64,000 nt of DNA from Delphinus delphis (taxonomy: Eukaryota; Chordata; Mammalia; Artiodactyla; Delphinidae): NCBI RefSeq assembly GCF_949987515.2, contig NC_082689.1, positions 11,523,501 through 11,587,500 on the forward strand, written 5' to 3'. Under the pieces are notes generated by a model. The model did no database searches. It had not been told where the DNA came from and saw only the letters and a list, made by a program, of their open reading frames with translations. Shown one piece after another: positions 1 through 64,000 of this stretch. The stretch's first letter is position 1. The number at the start of each line of letters is the position of its first letter. Position numbers and translations under genes: made by a program.

Positions 1-948
1 CCCAGTTTAAATGGAATATTTAGAGCAAAGGAAAAATATTCTGAGCCTGATCAGCTAACAAATGACTTTTCTTCCATGGATTGCTGAACTACTATTTTAT
101 AAGGTATGCACCAAGATTTATAGGGATGGGGATAAAGTGCACATTTAGGAAGTAGTGTCCTTGTTATTTGTGTGGATGTAATTAATTCACTAGGGTAAAA
201 ATTGTATCTATTTGAATATAAGCAAGCTATATTGCTGCAGTGAAATGAATTCAATGGACAAACAAAAATATCTTTTAAAAAATGTAAACCAAAACCAGAC
301 AGTATTTCCCAGGCTATTATGATTCCACTCAGAGCAACCCCCTTTTGGCCATAGTCTTGGGTATGTTTGAAAAAGCACTAGAAAAATCCATAAACCTCAG
401 TTCAATTCTGGTTCCCTTAGGCCTTAGGTTACTCACCAGGTTTGAAAGTCCAGTTTATTCATGATGCTCTAGTATTCCACTTGTCTCCATCCCCTTCCCT
501 ACCCTGGGTCTAAAGCTTTAGGAAGCGGGTGGTTGGGCAATCTAAAACAGATTTAGCCTCCCTGAGTCTCAAAGACTGGAATAGAAGGGGGGCAAATCCT
601 GGGAATCCAGTAGACCAAATAGCTCTTAACTTGTAGCATCAAACTTTATACAGTCACCATTTACTTAGTGCATTGGATACAAATGGAATACAATTTCAGT
701 GATATTTTGTGAAAAGTCTACTGCCTTGAGTTAGGGAACTTTGACACAGTACAGATTTAGAGAGCAGTATCACAGAACTAACTTAAAAGAATGCTTTGTT
801 GTGTGGGGAAACAAATAGCAACTTTGTACTAAGCCATCATAGGGCGATACTGTTCGGTTAGAGAAAAATACTTAAATAACTGCATGTTCTTTATCATTAC
901 TTGGTTATTTAGGATGAAAAGTCACAGTTCTATTTTTTCTTTATTTCT
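1..948 (-). other. COL4A3: 3' UTR of COL4A3 (partial)
   Basis: This is sequence downstream of the stop codon on the gene strand. It is AT-rich and has no open frame or recognisable repeat. On the minus strand there is an AATAAA four bases after the stop (plus positions 940-945) and another at 454-459. Neither can be called the used poly(A) signal from sequence alone. The human 3' UTR is remembered as about 3 kb, so the end probably lies outside the window. The 3' UTR assignment is inferred from position. Confidence 0.7.
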
Positions 949-63188
<62,240 letters not shown>

Positions 63189-63707
63189 CTGGAAGACATA
63201 CAGCGCTTGTCATTCTCTTAGTTGTTCTAGAACAGCCTATTGAGATAATTTCCCTGTTTCTCTCTTCCAACCCTGCAGTGGTAAATCTAGACAAAGTAAC
63301 CCAAATTCCTTACAGCTACTGGGTCATGAGGCTGAAGGCCAGGAAACCATTATCTTAATTGAAAACAGGATTAGAATCTACTGTTTCTCAAATTGTGCAT
63401 AAATGGCAAAAGGCTAATTGTGCCAAGAACTTTTCAATTGCTGCTTCCTTGAAACTTTAGTAATTACTCCTTTCATGGCCACCATTCTGGGGAAAAGGAG
63501 AGTGCAGTCAGGAAACAAAGGAGATGAATGCACATCGAAAAGCTCAGTCATTCTATTCCAAAGACCAATTTTGCATTCCAAGCCTTAGTTTCTGATTTAT
63601 ATATACTCACAACCTCAGATGCAAATAACCATTTGAGCCCCCAGTTATCTTTCGGTGGGAGAGCATCAGAGAACTTCCTTAAAAAGCAATCAGAAAGCAA
63701 GGTGGGG

Positions 63708-64000
63708 AGGACTTCCTTGGTGGTGCAGTGGTTAAAAATCCGCCTGCCAATGCAGGGGACATGGGTTTGAGCCCTGGTCTGGGAAGATCCCACATGCCGC
63801 GGAGTAACTAAGCCCATGCACCACAACTACTGAGCCTGCGCTCTAGAGCCTGCGAGCCACAACTACTGAGCCTGCGTGCCACGACTATTGAAGCCCGCAC
63901 ACCTGGAGCCCCTGCTCCGCAGCAAGAGAAAACACCACAATGAGAAGCCCGCGCAGTGCGACGAAGGGTAGCCCCCGGTCGCCAGAACTAGAGAAAGCCC
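63708..64000 (+). mobile_element. CHR-1-like SINE, cut by window edge
   Basis: It starts 'ggacttccttggtggtgc' and carries the long body with repeated 'ccacaactactgagcctg'. The 3' end and tail lie outside the window. Confidence 0.9.

Overview
The window is mammalian nuclear DNA, almost certainly from a cetacean and probably a toothed whale. It holds one gene: most of COL4A3, the alpha-3 chain of basement-membrane collagen type IV, on the minus strand. Translation finds 46 consecutive coding exons whose phases join without a break. Counting back from the stop codon, they correspond to exons 7 to 52 of the 52-exon human gene. With a 90-nt exon 36 they encode 1541 residues plus stop. By memory of the human protein, that is also the human length from the equivalent of exon 7 to the end. 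Exons 1-6 (signal peptide, 7S domain, first collagenous triplets) lie beyond the right edge. The 3' UTR runs off the left edge.

The lineage call rests on the interspersed repeats. There are many tRNA-derived SINEs of the CHR type (Cetacea-Hippopotamus-Ruminant). Nine are short, CpG-rich CHR-2-like copies with pure A tails, several with exact target-site duplications, which fits a recently active cetacean family.

Layout from left to right (3' to 5' of the gene): 1-948 is 3' UTR; 949-4334 carries exons 52-48 with the NC1 domain; 4335-63188 carries exons 47-7 with the Gly-X-Y collagenous domain and its natural interruptions; 63189-64000 is part of intron 6. Introns range from 89 nt to about 5.6 kb. 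Larger introns hold CHR SINEs, L1 3' ends (several 5'-truncated, two inverted by twin priming), older L1, L2 and MIR, an MLT1 LTR, hAT and Tigger relics, and microsatellites.

The protein would assemble with alpha-4 and alpha-5 chains into the collagen IV network of glomerular, cochlear, lung and eye basement membranes. The main points of interest are: (1) an apparently composite retroposon joining an ERV R-U5-leader-like segment to a CHR SINE inside one target-site duplication; (2) several apparent losses of helix glycine compared with the human chain, one tied to an ambiguous splice acceptor; (3) changes in the NC1 region that forms the Goodpasture epitope in people; (4) a SINE whose A tail ends 26 nt from an exon acceptor; (5) two retroposons inserted at the same target, leaving three copies of it. 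No second gene, non-coding RNA gene or CRISPR array is supported. Comparisons with the human protein are from memory and should be checked by alignment.
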